From JAAYJM01 sp964498585 (GTDB taxonomy: Bacteria > Bacteroidota > Ignavibacteria > Kapaibacteriales > UBA2268), in NCBI GenBank assembly GCA_964498585.1, contig CAZCHH010000009.1:1-64000 (forward strand): DNA of 64,000 nt, given 5' to 3'. The translations under genes and the position numbers were made by a program. Positions 54,393-62,254 of this stretch are shown piece by piece. Below the pieces are notes generated by a model. That model saw only the letters and a program-made list of their open reading frames with translations. It made no database searches and was not told where the DNA came from. How positions within the stretch are numbered: position 1 is the first letter of the stretch; every line of letters begins with the position of its first letter.

Positions 54393-54731
54393 TTATTCGT
54401 AACCACTTTTTATGACAGTAAGAATCATTTTAAATCGCTCGTTTGCTTTAATGATGCTTGTTTTGTGAGCTGGAATTACTATTGCCTGCCCGGTATCTAA
54501 TAAATGTGAAATTCCATTAATGATAATTTCAGCTCTTCCTTCTATTATTTGAGCAAATGAATCGAAAGGTAAAATTCTTTCAAATAAAGCTTCACCAATA
54601 TCAAAAGATAGGACACTGACATTACCGGTTGTTTTGTTTATTATTGTTTTGATAACAACTGAATGTAATTCATACTCAATAATTTCAACAGTAATAATAG
54701 CTTTTGACTTCTCTAATTCAGGATGTTCCAT
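54393..54731 (-). CDS. Cupin-domain protein
   Basis: The 112-residue protein is a single cupin barrel: VSVLSFDIGEALFERILPFDSFAQIIEGRAEIIINGISHLLDTGQAIVIPAHKTSIIKANERFKMILTVIKSGYE in outline. The first motif lacks the usual HxH and keeps only a Glu, so metal binding may be altered. Small cupins of this type are annotated as stress or regulatory proteins of unknown substrate. It follows the csbD-like and coiled-coil lipoprotein genes with a 65-base gap and likely shares their transcript. Confidence 0.72.
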   Translation of the reverse strand: MEHPELEKSKAIITVEIIEYELHSVVIKTIINKTTGNVSVLSFDIGEALFERILPFDSFAQIIEGRAEIIINGISHLLDTGQAIVIPAHKTSIIKANERFKMILTVIKSGYE

Positions 54732-54796
54732 TACAATAACCTTTCATATTTAAAAGTTACATATATGTTAATTTCCAAATAAAACTCATTTATATG

Positions 54797-55246
54797 TTAC
54801 TTTCCTTTTTCAAAAAAATTTGATATTGATTCTCCAAGGTCATCTAAATTTCTGTTAAATTTCACCTTGAAAGCTTCCCACTTGGCTTTATCAGTTTGTC
54901 TGTTTTCAGCCAGATTCTTTTTTGAATCGCTAATTTTCTTTTCTAAATCAGCTAATATTTTCTGATATTCTGATTTATTTTGGTTTTTCTCATTAGCAAT
55001 TTTTATTTTCAATTCAGCAATACTTTTCTCGTAATTACTGATCCTAAGTTCAGATTCCTTTTTGAATTTCTGGTATTCCTCGACTGAATCCTGAATCGCT
55101 TCGTCTAATTCCTGTTTAGCTTCAACCACATTTTCAATTGATTTCTGCACATTCTCCTCGGCATCTTCAACTTTGTTATTGCAGCTGAGTATGGATAAGC
55201 TTGCAATTAAAGCTGCTACTGCTATGATTATAATCTGTTTTCTCAT
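54797..55246 (-). CDS. Coiled-coil lipoprotein
   Basis: The 149-residue protein has a lipoprotein signal (ALIASLSILSC, Cys22) and then a continuous charged coiled coil (EENVQKSIENVVEAKQELDEAIQDSVEEYQKFKKESELRI, NYEKSIAELKIKIANEKNQ), ending in WEAFKVKFNRNLDDLGESISNFFEKGK. The last part resembles small stress proteins with a WeaFK...D...l pattern. It is anchored in the envelope; function is unknown. It starts 28 bases after the csbD-like gene. Confidence 0.7.
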   Translation of the reverse strand: MRKQIIIIAVAALIASLSILSCNNKVEDAEENVQKSIENVVEAKQELDEAIQDSVEEYQKFKKESELRISNYEKSIAELKIKIANEKNQNKSEYQKILADLEKKISDSKKNLAENRQTDKAKWEAFKVKFNRNLDDLGESISNFFEKGK

Positions 55247-55274
55247 ATAGAGTTCTCCTAAAATTAAAAAATCT

Positions 55275-55499
55275 TTATATTATTTTAATAAACTTGTGCA
55301 TTCTTTTTTTTGTTTTGCCTATTACATCACCGATTTTGGTGTTAATTTTTTCTAACAAACCATCATCATTTTCTTCTTCAAATACAATATCTGTATCTAT
55401 CATTTCAGAATATTTTTCTTTCAGCTTGTTTTTCTTTTCTTCCCATAATTCTTTGTTTATAGGAGTGCCTTTTTCTTTTTTAAGAATTGTTGTTGTCAT
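55275..55499 (-). CDS. CsbD-like general stress protein, copy 1
   Basis: The 74-residue hydrophilic protein has WEEKKNKLKEKYSEMIDTDI, VFEEENDDGLLEKINTKIG and DVIGKTKKRMHKFIKII. The W..KK.KLK.K...LtD.D........D.L...I....G.t pattern is that of CsbD/UPF0337-type stress proteins, which are induced by general stress. It is a paralogue of the protein at 58517 (very similar throughout, including the upstream DNA). It heads a run with a coiled-coil lipoprotein and a cupin. Confidence 0.78.
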   Translation of the reverse strand: MTTTILKKEKGTPINKELWEEKKNKLKEKYSEMIDTDIVFEEENDDGLLEKINTKIGDVIGKTKKRMHKFIKII

Positions 55500-55516
55500 T
55501 TTGACTCCGTGGTATA

Positions 55517-55547
55517 TTTTAAAATTTCAAAAAACAATATAAGCAAA
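55517..55547 (-). promoter_or_regulatory. 31-bp conserved upstream element, csbD-like copy 1
   Basis: The plus-strand sequence TTTTAAAATTTCAAAAAACA, then ATATAAGCAAA, is identical to 58760-58790 and in both cases lies 18-19 bases before the start codon of a csbD-like gene. A second shared word (TCATATAATTTAC at 55588 and 58829) lies further upstream. This suggests a common promoter or operator. Confidence 0.6.
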
Positions 55548-55679
55548 GACGAATCAATAATTGTTATATAATTAAATATATTATTCATATAATTTACATA
55601 TTTATTGAGTTATTTTTAATTAGTCATAATATTCTGTATAAATATTTATTAAGATGAGTCTTAATAATTCAATTTTGTC

Positions 55680-56107
55680 GGTCATTCTGAACCCCCCGAA
55701 AAAATGAGAATTTTTTTTAAATGGAGATGACATAAATCAATAAAGCATTATGTTAAATTGAACAAGAGAAATCCCCCCTACCCCCCTTTTTCAAAGGGGG
55801 GTATGAAGGATTTCTTAGTGCTGTTCTGTATTCCATTGATTTCCCCAAAAAGATGTCATTGGCAACTCCCCAATATAAAGAAAAGCTTTATTTAAATGGA
55901 GATGACATAAATTTACACTGTCATTCTGACATCCGCCAGAATGACATCGCTATTTATATGAACCAAAACTTTACGAAAGTTAAAAAACTTTCGCAAACTA
56001 AGAAGAACTAAATACTTTCGTAAAGTTTCTTAACTTTGCGAAAGTTTAATTTATGTCATTTCTATTTAAACATAAATTCTCATTTTTCTAAGGGGGGTTC
56101 AAAATGA
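55680..56107. repeat. Large nested palindromic block
   Basis: The gap 55500-56200 contains an outer inverted pair: CATTCTGAACCCCCCGAAAA at 55684 and TTTCTAAGGGGGGTTCAAAA at 56085, extended by AATGAGAATTTT and AAATTCTCATTTTT. Inside are a G/C-rich hairpin (CCCCCCTTTTTCAAAGGGGGG, about 55781-55802), an H module (55857-55911), an A-arm (TCATTCTGACATCCGCCAGA at 55919) and an I palindrome at 55970-56050 (ACTTTACGAAAGTTAAAAAA ... TCTTAACTTTGCGAAAGTTT). Confidence 0.78.
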
Positions 56108-56157
56108 CAGATTACAAAAAGTCATTTAAACAAATTACAATACTATACAGCTGAACT

Positions 56158-56203
56158 CTTAATAATTAACAATTAATAATTAACAATTAACAATTAACAA
56201 TTA
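56158..56203. repeat. AT-rich tandem repeat at the end of the hybrid-kinase gene
   Basis: Five units of AATTAACAATTAA/AATTAATAATT lead directly into the stop codon of the kinase gene at 56201. The type matches the repeats at 7008, 40225 and 60068. Confidence 0.55.
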
Positions 56204-58486
56204 ATTCAAATATTTGCTTATTATTTCATACACTTTTTTCTTAACGAGTGGTTTGATTAAATAGTCATCGCATCCTATAGATAGTATAGTATTTCTTTCT
56301 TCGCTAAAGGCATAAGCGGTTTGAGCAATTATTGGTAAATCCGGTCTAATCTTTTTAATTATCTTTGTTGCTTCGATTCCATCCATAACCGGCATTCTGA
56401 TATCCATTAAAATCAAGTCGATGTCTGGAATATTTTTAACAATTTCTACTGCCTGCTCTCCATTAATAGCATGAATAACATTGATACCTGATTCACCTAA
56501 AAGCCGAATAAGATACTGCGTGCTTATCCAATCATCTTCAGCAACAAGAACTGTCCCTTTCGTTCCCTTGACTGTTTTACCTGTATCTTCACTCACCGGT
56601 TCAAAATATTGAGCAATAGGAATATATGGGATAGAAAAATAAAATGTTGAACCAACATTTAATTCGGATTCCACCCAAATCTTTCCACCAATAAGTTCAA
56701 CAAGTCCCTTGCAAATTGCGAGTCCGAGACCAGCTCCTTCAAACCCTCTTGATATACTCAAGTCAGCTTGTGTGAACTTATCGAAAATTTTCTCGTGAAA
56801 TTCTGGAGTTATTCCAATTCCAGTATCTTTTACGTAGAACTGAACAATTTCACCTTTGATTTCATAACCAAAATCAATACTCCCAGACATTGTAAATTTT
56901 ATTGCATTATTGATTAAGTTTGTCAATATCTGAAACAGCTTGGATTCGTCTGAATAAATTAATTCATTTGTATCATCGGTGCAATGGTAGTTTAATGTAA
57001 TATTTTTTGTTCGTGCAAAAGGAGAGAAAAATGTAAGTAAATCTGAAAATATCGAATTAATACTAATAGTTTTTTGTTCTAATTTAAACTGTCCTGTTTG
57101 AATTTTAGAAATATCAAGTATATTGTTTACAATTTCAATTAGCCGTTTTCCACTTTGGGAAATCATAGCTGTAAATTCTTTAATATCATCTTTGCTTAAG
57201 TCATCTGCATTTAATAAAGTAGAAAAACCAATAATTCCATTTAAAGGAGTTCGTATTTCATGAGACATATTTTGCAAGAAAGCTGTTTTTAACTTATCAC
57301 TTTCTTCTGCTTTCATTTTTGTAAGCATCAATTCTTGTTCAGCTATCTTTCTGTCTGTAATATCAAAGCAATGTCCGATATAACCAACAAATTCACCTTT
57401 GCTGTTATAATTCGGTGTTCCTAAATCATTAATCCAGCGATATTCTCCATTTGCATTTTTTAATCGGTATTCCATTTCAAATGTATCCCGTTTATAGAAA
57501 GCAGATATATAAATTTTTAAGCAATTATCCAAATCATCAGGATGAACCCCATCAGTCCAGCCATTACCCATTTCCTGCTCAATAGTTTTTCCAGTAAAAC
57601 TAAGCCATGCCTTGTTGAAATAATTACATAGCTTATCTGTTCCGGAAGTCCAAATTAGCGCAAGACCGGAATCGGCAAGCATTTTGTATTGCACCTCTTT
57701 TTCGCAAAGTTCATTTTCTGCCCGTTTCCGTGCTGTTATATCGCGAATATTACATTGAATCACGTTTTGATGGTCAACTTTATATACATTGCTTACAAAT
57801 TCAACATTAATTTTGCGTCCATTAGAAGTTTCTAATGGCAAATCATCATAACGAACATAATTATTCTCTTTTAATTCCAAAAACTTTTCCTGGTTAGATA
57901 TGATATCCCTAAATAATCCAATATCCCAGATTTTCTTTTCTACGAACTGTTCATAAGAATAGCCGAGCAATTCAATCAGGAAAGGATTAATATCAACAAT
58001 TTTCCCTGTTTCTGCATCTAAAATAATAATTCCGTCTTTAGTTGACTCAAATAGGCGCCGGTATCTTGCTTCAGAATCAAAAAGTGCATCATTAATAATT
58101 TTTTGTTCGGTTATATCCCGTAATACAATGAAAAATATTATTTCATCATCTATAATTCTTTTACTAATGCTTACTTCGACTGGAAACATTTTACCACTTT
58201 TGTGAACTCCGTTCAGTTCTAAACCTTTGCTCATCTTTAGAGTATTTTCAATTGAATTTTGAAAATTTTTTACATTCTCACGATGCTTTTCTTTTACTAA
58301 AGGAGGAATAAGAATATCAAGCTGCCTGCCGATGACTTCATCGCATTTATAACCAAATATTCTTACCGCTCCCTGATTGAAGAAAATTATATTATATTTT
58401 CCATCAATCGCTATAAATGCGATTTGGTCAATATTTTCAACACTGGATAACAGTGCTTCGCTTGTTATATAATTTTTCTTTTCCAT
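56201..58486 (-). CDS. PAS-containing hybrid sensor histidine kinase
   Basis: The 761 residues comprise three PAS domains (about 10-130, 135-255 and 258-380; PAS ends ITEQK, ITARKRAE and ITDRKIAE), HisKA with MSHEIRTPLNGIIGFS (phospho-His about residue 411), a HATPase domain (LINNAIKFTMSG, DTGIGITPEFHEKIFDKFTQ, GLGLAICKGLVELIGGKIW) and a C-terminal receiver (VLVAEDDWIST, LILMDIRMPVMDG, CDDYLIKPL). There is no transmembrane segment, so it senses cytoplasmic cues, possibly redox or ligands via PAS. It lies 30 bases behind csbD-like copy 2, suggesting co-transcription. No DNA-binding output is fused. Confidence 0.92.
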   Translation of the reverse strand: MEKKNYITSEALLSSVENIDQIAFIAIDGKYNIIFFNQGAVRIFGYKCDEVIGRQLDILIPPLVKEKHRENVKNFQNSIENTLKMSKGLELNGVHKSGKMFPVEVSISKRIIDDEIIFFIVLRDITEQKIINDALFDSEARYRRLFESTKDGIIILDAETGKIVDINPFLIELLGYSYEQFVEKKIWDIGLFRDIISNQEKFLELKENNYVRYDDLPLETSNGRKINVEFVSNVYKVDHQNVIQCNIRDITARKRAENELCEKEVQYKMLADSGLALIWTSGTDKLCNYFNKAWLSFTGKTIEQEMGNGWTDGVHPDDLDNCLKIYISAFYKRDTFEMEYRLKNANGEYRWINDLGTPNYNSKGEFVGYIGHCFDITDRKIAEQELMLTKMKAEESDKLKTAFLQNMSHEIRTPLNGIIGFSTLLNADDLSKDDIKEFTAMISQSGKRLIEIVNNILDISKIQTGQFKLEQKTISINSIFSDLLTFFSPFARTKNITLNYHCTDDTNELIYSDESKLFQILTNLINNAIKFTMSGSIDFGYEIKGEIVQFYVKDTGIGITPEFHEKIFDKFTQADLSISRGFEGAGLGLAICKGLVELIGGKIWVESELNVGSTFYFSIPYIPIAQYFEPVSEDTGKTVKGTKGTVLVAEDDWISTQYLIRLLGESGINVIHAINGEQAVEIVKNIPDIDLILMDIRMPVMDGIEATKIIKKIRPDLPIIAQTAYAFSEERNTILSIGCDDYLIKPLVKKKVYEIISKYLN

Positions 58487-58516
58487 AAAACCCGAATTAT
58501 AATTCTACATTCTTAA

Positions 58517-58741
58517 TTATATCGCTTCGATGAACTTATGCAATCCATCTTTGGTTTTGCCTATTACATCACCAATTTTTGAATTGATTCTTTCCATCAG
58601 GCCATCTTCCTGACCATCTTTAAATTCCAAGTCAGTATCCGATAATTGAGGGAATTTCTCCTTAAGTTTACTCTTTTTTTCATCCCATAATTTTTTGTTA
58701 AACGTTAAGGATTTTTTGGGGTTTTTGTAAGCCGTTTTCAT
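58517..58741 (-). CDS. CsbD-like general stress protein, copy 2
   Basis: I chose the ATG at 58741, preceded by GGAGGCATT, giving 74 residues as in copy 1. LWDEKKSKLKEKFPQLSDTD, LEFKDGQEDGLMERINSKIG and DVIGKTKDGLHKFIEAI align with copy 1 almost gaplessly. It is followed by the hybrid kinase gene after 30 bases. With the identical upstream element, this implies a recent duplication of gene plus promoter. Confidence 0.78.
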   Translation of the reverse strand: MKTAYKNPKKSLTFNKKLWDEKKSKLKEKFPQLSDTDLEFKDGQEDGLMERINSKIGDVIGKTKDGLHKFIEAI

Positions 58742-58759
58742 AATGCCTCCGATATATTG

Positions 58760-58790
58760 TTTTAAAATTTCAAAAAACAATATAAGCAAA
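58760..58790 (-). promoter_or_regulatory. 31-bp conserved upstream element, csbD-like copy 2
   Basis: Identical to the sequence at 55517-55547, at the same distance from the gene. The AraC-type regulator encoded further upstream on the same strand is a candidate binder, but no symmetric operator is obvious. Confidence 0.6.
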
Positions 58791-59002
58791 AGGATAGAGG
58801 TATGAGTTACATAATTAGTAAAACTTTTCATATAATTTACTGATTTTATTGGTATTTCCGAATTAGTGCCAGTGCATAATCTTTATATACATATACGCAA
58901 TGAGTAACTAAAAATCAAATAATTTTGGAAATTAAATTCTCTGGAAAGTTGGGAAACTTTGGGAAAGAAATAAAAAAACTATACCAAATAGCTAATAAAC
59001 TG

Positions 59003-59134
59003 AATAATTCATCCGATGACTTCCCAGTCATCAGATGAATAGATTCAGACAAAGCGTGGCAGTCATACTATCAACAAGTTGATAGCATGACTTCTATCTT
59101 GTCATGCTATCATTTCCCAATGATAGTATGACTG
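59003..59134. repeat. Nested palindromes between AraC-type and csbD-like genes
   Basis: TTCATCCGATGACT and AGTCATCAGATGAA form a hairpin at 59008-59040. At 59060-59134 the outer arms CAGTCATACTATCA and TGATAGTATGACTG are exact complements. Each half is also a hairpin of its own (ACTATCAACAAGTTGATAG and GCTATCATTTCCCAATGATAG). A related palindrome lies at 21129. The remaining gap 58742-59230 is AT-rich. Confidence 0.75.
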
Positions 59135-59230
59135 AATGGATTGATTAAGAAATGATTAGAAAGGAAATTATAAAGGGAAATATATTATGGTAGCAAGAAT
59201 TTATTAGAAAAAAGGTATATGGAAGGGATT

Positions 59231-59791
59231 TTATAGGTTATTAATTCCTTTGCGTCTTTTTACACTCAAATTTTTGAAAAAAGTTGGGGTTAGTCCAGTT
59301 ACTTTTTTAAATTGGAATGATAAGTGCTGCACACTGCTATAATGCAACTTCCAGGCAATTTCAGAAAGATTTAGTTCATTATAAACCAATAATTCTTTTA
59401 CCCGTTCAATTTTCTGATGAATAATGAAATGCTCTATAGTAGTGCCATGGACTTCTGAGAACAGATTGGAAAGATATTTATAATCATATTGCAATTGCTC
59501 GCTAATAAAATCTGAAAAATTTATATTTAATTCTTCCTCAGAATAATGAATTTGTTCAATTATAATGTTTTTGATTTTTTCAATTAGCATTGCACGTTTA
59601 TCAGCAATAAGTTCCAAGCCGAATTTCTTCAATGACTTATCTATTTCTTCAAATTGTTCATTTGAAAAACTATCAATAATATCAACTTCACCTAAAACCA
59701 AATTTGAATAACGTAATCCCAGCTTTTCCAAAACATCTTTAACTACTAACTTGCATCGAATACATACCATATTTTTTATATATAGCTTCAT
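59231..59791 (-). CDS. AraC-family regulator with HMA-like CxxC N-terminus
   Basis: The 186-residue protein has an N-terminal ferredoxin-like part (1-70) with MVCIRCKLVVKDVLEKLGLRYSNLVLGEVDI, where Cys10 and Cys13 correspond to the metal-binding CxxC of heavy-metal-associated (HMA) domains. The C-terminal 100 residues are an AraC DNA-binding domain (NFSDFISEQLQYDYKYLSNLFSEVHGTTIEHFIIHQKIERVKELL, LSEIAWKLHYSSVQHLSFQFKKVTGLTPTFF). It may sense metal or redox state and control the neighbouring stress genes. No metal transporter gene is nearby. Confidence 0.85.
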   Translation of the reverse strand: MKLYIKNMVCIRCKLVVKDVLEKLGLRYSNLVLGEVDIIDSFSNEQFEEIDKSLKKFGLELIADKRAMLIEKIKNIIIEQIHYSEEELNINFSDFISEQLQYDYKYLSNLFSEVHGTTIEHFIIHQKIERVKELLVYNELNLSEIAWKLHYSSVQHLSFQFKKVTGLTPTFFKNLSVKRRKGINNL

Positions 59792-60096
59792 TAATTAAAA
59801 ATCCTATTGTTGATTAATCTTACACATTAAAGAAAATATTTTTTTTAACATTTTAAAATACAAAAATATTTTATATGTTGCAAAATATTACCTTGTCCTA
59901 TGAGAAAAAAAATTCATTAACATTTTCCGTTTAAAAATTCAGAACTTTGGCACCATAAATTTTTTTATTTCGCAGTTTATCAAATGAAAACTCTTATTTT
60001 AAAAGTGAATTACTAATTCGTTATTAGTAGTTACAAACATATAACTAATGACTAAATACCAATAACCACAATTAGCAATTAATAATTAACAATTAT
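59792..60096. other. Gene-free stretch with G-type and AT tandem repeats
   Basis: Upstream part (59792-60000) is AT-rich and probably carries the AraC-gene promoter. At 60005-60055 decayed G-type words occur (ACTAATTCGTTATTAGTAGT, TAACTAATGACTAAATACC). AT tandem units (AGCAATTAATAATTAACAAT) at 60070-60095 run into the end of the VWA gene. Confidence 0.5.
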
Positions 60097-61089
60097 TTAC
60101 GGCACTCTTCTAAAAACAGTATAGCTCAATATTATTTCAAATGCAATTAGAATGGCTGCAAGAATTGCGAGCGGAAGGAACTCGTCCCGATATTGACTGA
60201 AAGTAAGTTCGTCAATAGCAGTTTTTTCCATTTTGTCAATTTCAGCGTAAACTTCCTTGAGTCCTTTGTTGTTTGTAGCACGGAAGTATTTTCCGCCAGT
60301 CATATTTGAAACCTGTTTGAGCAAATCTTCATCAATTTGCACTTCAATATTTTGGTATTGGATACCAAAAGGCGTTTTAAATGGATAAGGAGCCATACCG
60401 CGAGTACCAACGCCGATAGAATACACTTTCATTTTAAAAGATTTTGCAATTTCAGCAGCAGTCATAGGTGCAATGTAGCCAGTATTGTTTACTCCATCAG
60501 TAATTAGAATAATCACTTTGCTTTTCGCGGTGCTGTTCATCAGCCGGTTGACAGCAGTTGCAAGCCCAAGCCCTATTGCAGTTCCGTCCTCAACCATATT
60601 TGTTTTTATGCCTTCAAATAAATTTTTGAGAGTGCTGTGGTCAGTAGTTAAAGGGCATTGAGTAAAACTTTCCCCTGCAAATACAACAAGACCAATCCTG
60701 TCATTCTGGCGGTTGTCAATGAACTCAATTGCAGTTTTCTTTGCAGCTTCAAGGCGGTTTGGAGAAAAATCCTTTGCTTCCATTGATGTAGAAATATCAA
60801 GGGCAACCACAATGTCGATGCCCTCTGTTTTCACTTCTTTGTGGCTCAAAGTGGATTGTGGGCGTGCAAGAATGACGATAATCGTTGCAATAAGCAAAAT
60901 CCTTAAAACAAAAAGTATATGCCTGAAAATTTGCTTAGCAGATGTTTTGGTTTGAATTAGCGGCTCTATTGTCGAAACCTGTAATTTCGGCTTTTGCTTC
61001 TTTTCCCGGAAAACATACCAGGCAATCAAAAAAGGAATAATTATCAAAAAATAAAAATAGCCCGGCGATACAAAAATTATGTGTTCCAC
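60097..61089 (-). CDS. batA: BatA-like VWA-domain membrane protein
   Basis: The 330-residue protein has two N-terminal membrane segments (about 8-27 and 57-75), a VWA domain with the MIDAS motif D98-I-S100-T-S102 (VVALDISTSMEAKDFSPNRLEAAK), ILITDGVNNTGYIAPMTAAEIA, and a C-terminal membrane segment (LPLAILAAILIAFEIILS). It matches BatA of the aerotolerance (bat) operon. It lies 3 bases behind the BatD-like gene. The usual moxR, DUF58, batB and batC genes are not present on either side. Confidence 0.88.
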   Translation of the reverse strand: MEHIIFVSPGYFYFLIIIPFLIAWYVFREKKQKPKLQVSTIEPLIQTKTSAKQIFRHILFVLRILLIATIIVILARPQSTLSHKEVKTEGIDIVVALDISTSMEAKDFSPNRLEAAKKTAIEFIDNRQNDRIGLVVFAGESFTQCPLTTDHSTLKNLFEGIKTNMVEDGTAIGLGLATAVNRLMNSTAKSKVIILITDGVNNTGYIAPMTAAEIAKSFKMKVYSIGVGTRGMAPYPFKTPFGIQYQNIEVQIDEDLLKQVSNMTGGKYFRATNNKGLKEVYAEIDKMEKTAIDELTFSQYRDEFLPLAILAAILIAFEIILSYTVFRRVP

Positions 61090-61092
61090 TTC

Positions 61093-62055
61093 CTACTCTC
61101 CTTTCCCATTGCTTTGCTGACGAAGTTTCAATTCATTTGCGATGTTTTCCACAATTTGAAAAGCATCAGAAAGACATCTTGCATTTTCGTCCGGAAGAGG
61201 AAGCGATTTAGCGAATTTTACCAAATCAGCTAATCTTAAAATGAATTCGAGTAATGCTATGTTGTTATGAGCAATGCTGCCTTTTTGTATTGAATCAAGA
61301 ATTTCATCAGTTGTCATCTCAAGTGCCTGAAAATCAAGCTGCCTTTGGAGGTATAACCTTAAAATATCGGTCAATCGAATGTAATACTGCTTGACGAAAC
61401 CAGATTGCCAAAGCTTTTCCTTTTCCAATTTTTCAAGTTCAGTTCTGGCAAAAACATCAGCCGGTATTTTTGGGTCATATTGATATTTGGGTTTTGCAGC
61501 TCGCTGTCTGTATCTTTTCAGGAAAAACCATGCGGCTACGAAAATTAAAATGAATACCAGCCCAGCTATTATGTAACCAATATATTCATCAAAAGTAATT
61601 GGCTCGTCAATCGGACCTTTTATATCTTTAATTGCAAGAGATGTATCTACTTCAACTGTATGAAAATAAAGGAAGATGCTATCGGTTGCAGCGGGAAAAA
61701 GAGTATTAAAACCGGGCTTTTCATACATAAAAACAAATGGTGGAATAACATAAGCACCACTATCGAAGCAGGTTACTTCAATTTTCTGCGAAAAGCGATA
61801 TTTATTGCCATCTGTTATGGTATCTATTGAAGATTTATGCAGCACTTCAATTGCACCGATTGTATCCGGAATTACCGGCATTTCTACGTTCAACTTCTTA
61901 TTACATTCAAGTTCTAACAATAACTTTATTCTATCGCCGATTAAAACGTTGTTGGTGTCATTGCTTAGCTTCGGAGTAACAATAATGTCTTCGGCTTGAA
62001 GCTTATAATAGCTTGATAATATAATAATTAGTAAAATAATTTTGATATTCTTCAT
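61093..62055 (-). CDS. Bat-operon membrane protein (BatD/DUF4381-like)
   Basis: I chose the ATG at 62055 (Met of MKNIKIILLIIIL) over a TTG start 12 bases upstream, giving 320 residues. It has a signal peptide, a beta-rich periplasmic part (VTPKLSNDTNNVLIGDRIKLLLELECNKKLNVEMPVIPDTIG, FDSGAYVIPPFVF), one membrane segment (about 162-187, YIGYIIAGLVFILIFVAAWFFLK) and a helical cytoplasmic tail (YYIRLTDILRLYLQRQLDFQALEMTTDEIL). This layout fits proteins next to VWA proteins in bat operons. It is the first gene of a two-gene unit with batA. Confidence 0.75.
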   Translation of the reverse strand: MKNIKIILLIIILSSYYKLQAEDIIVTPKLSNDTNNVLIGDRIKLLLELECNKKLNVEMPVIPDTIGAIEVLHKSSIDTITDGNKYRFSQKIEVTCFDSGAYVIPPFVFMYEKPGFNTLFPAATDSIFLYFHTVEVDTSLAIKDIKGPIDEPITFDEYIGYIIAGLVFILIFVAAWFFLKRYRQRAAKPKYQYDPKIPADVFARTELEKLEKEKLWQSGFVKQYYIRLTDILRLYLQRQLDFQALEMTTDEILDSIQKGSIAHNNIALLEFILRLADLVKFAKSLPLPDENARCLSDAFQIVENIANELKLRQQSNGKGE

Positions 62056-62254
62056 ACTGTTTTCCAATGTATTATTTCATATTATCTTAAACAAATAATA
62101 TTGAAGTAAGTATTATTATACTTTCAAAATTAAGAAAAATCAATAAGAATGCAAAGCTAATTGAAAATCATCTAGAAGGTATGTAATAAAAAATTTTTTT
62201 AAAAATATAGTTTTTGTAAATTTGATTTTATTTTTAATATTTTAGAGAGATATT

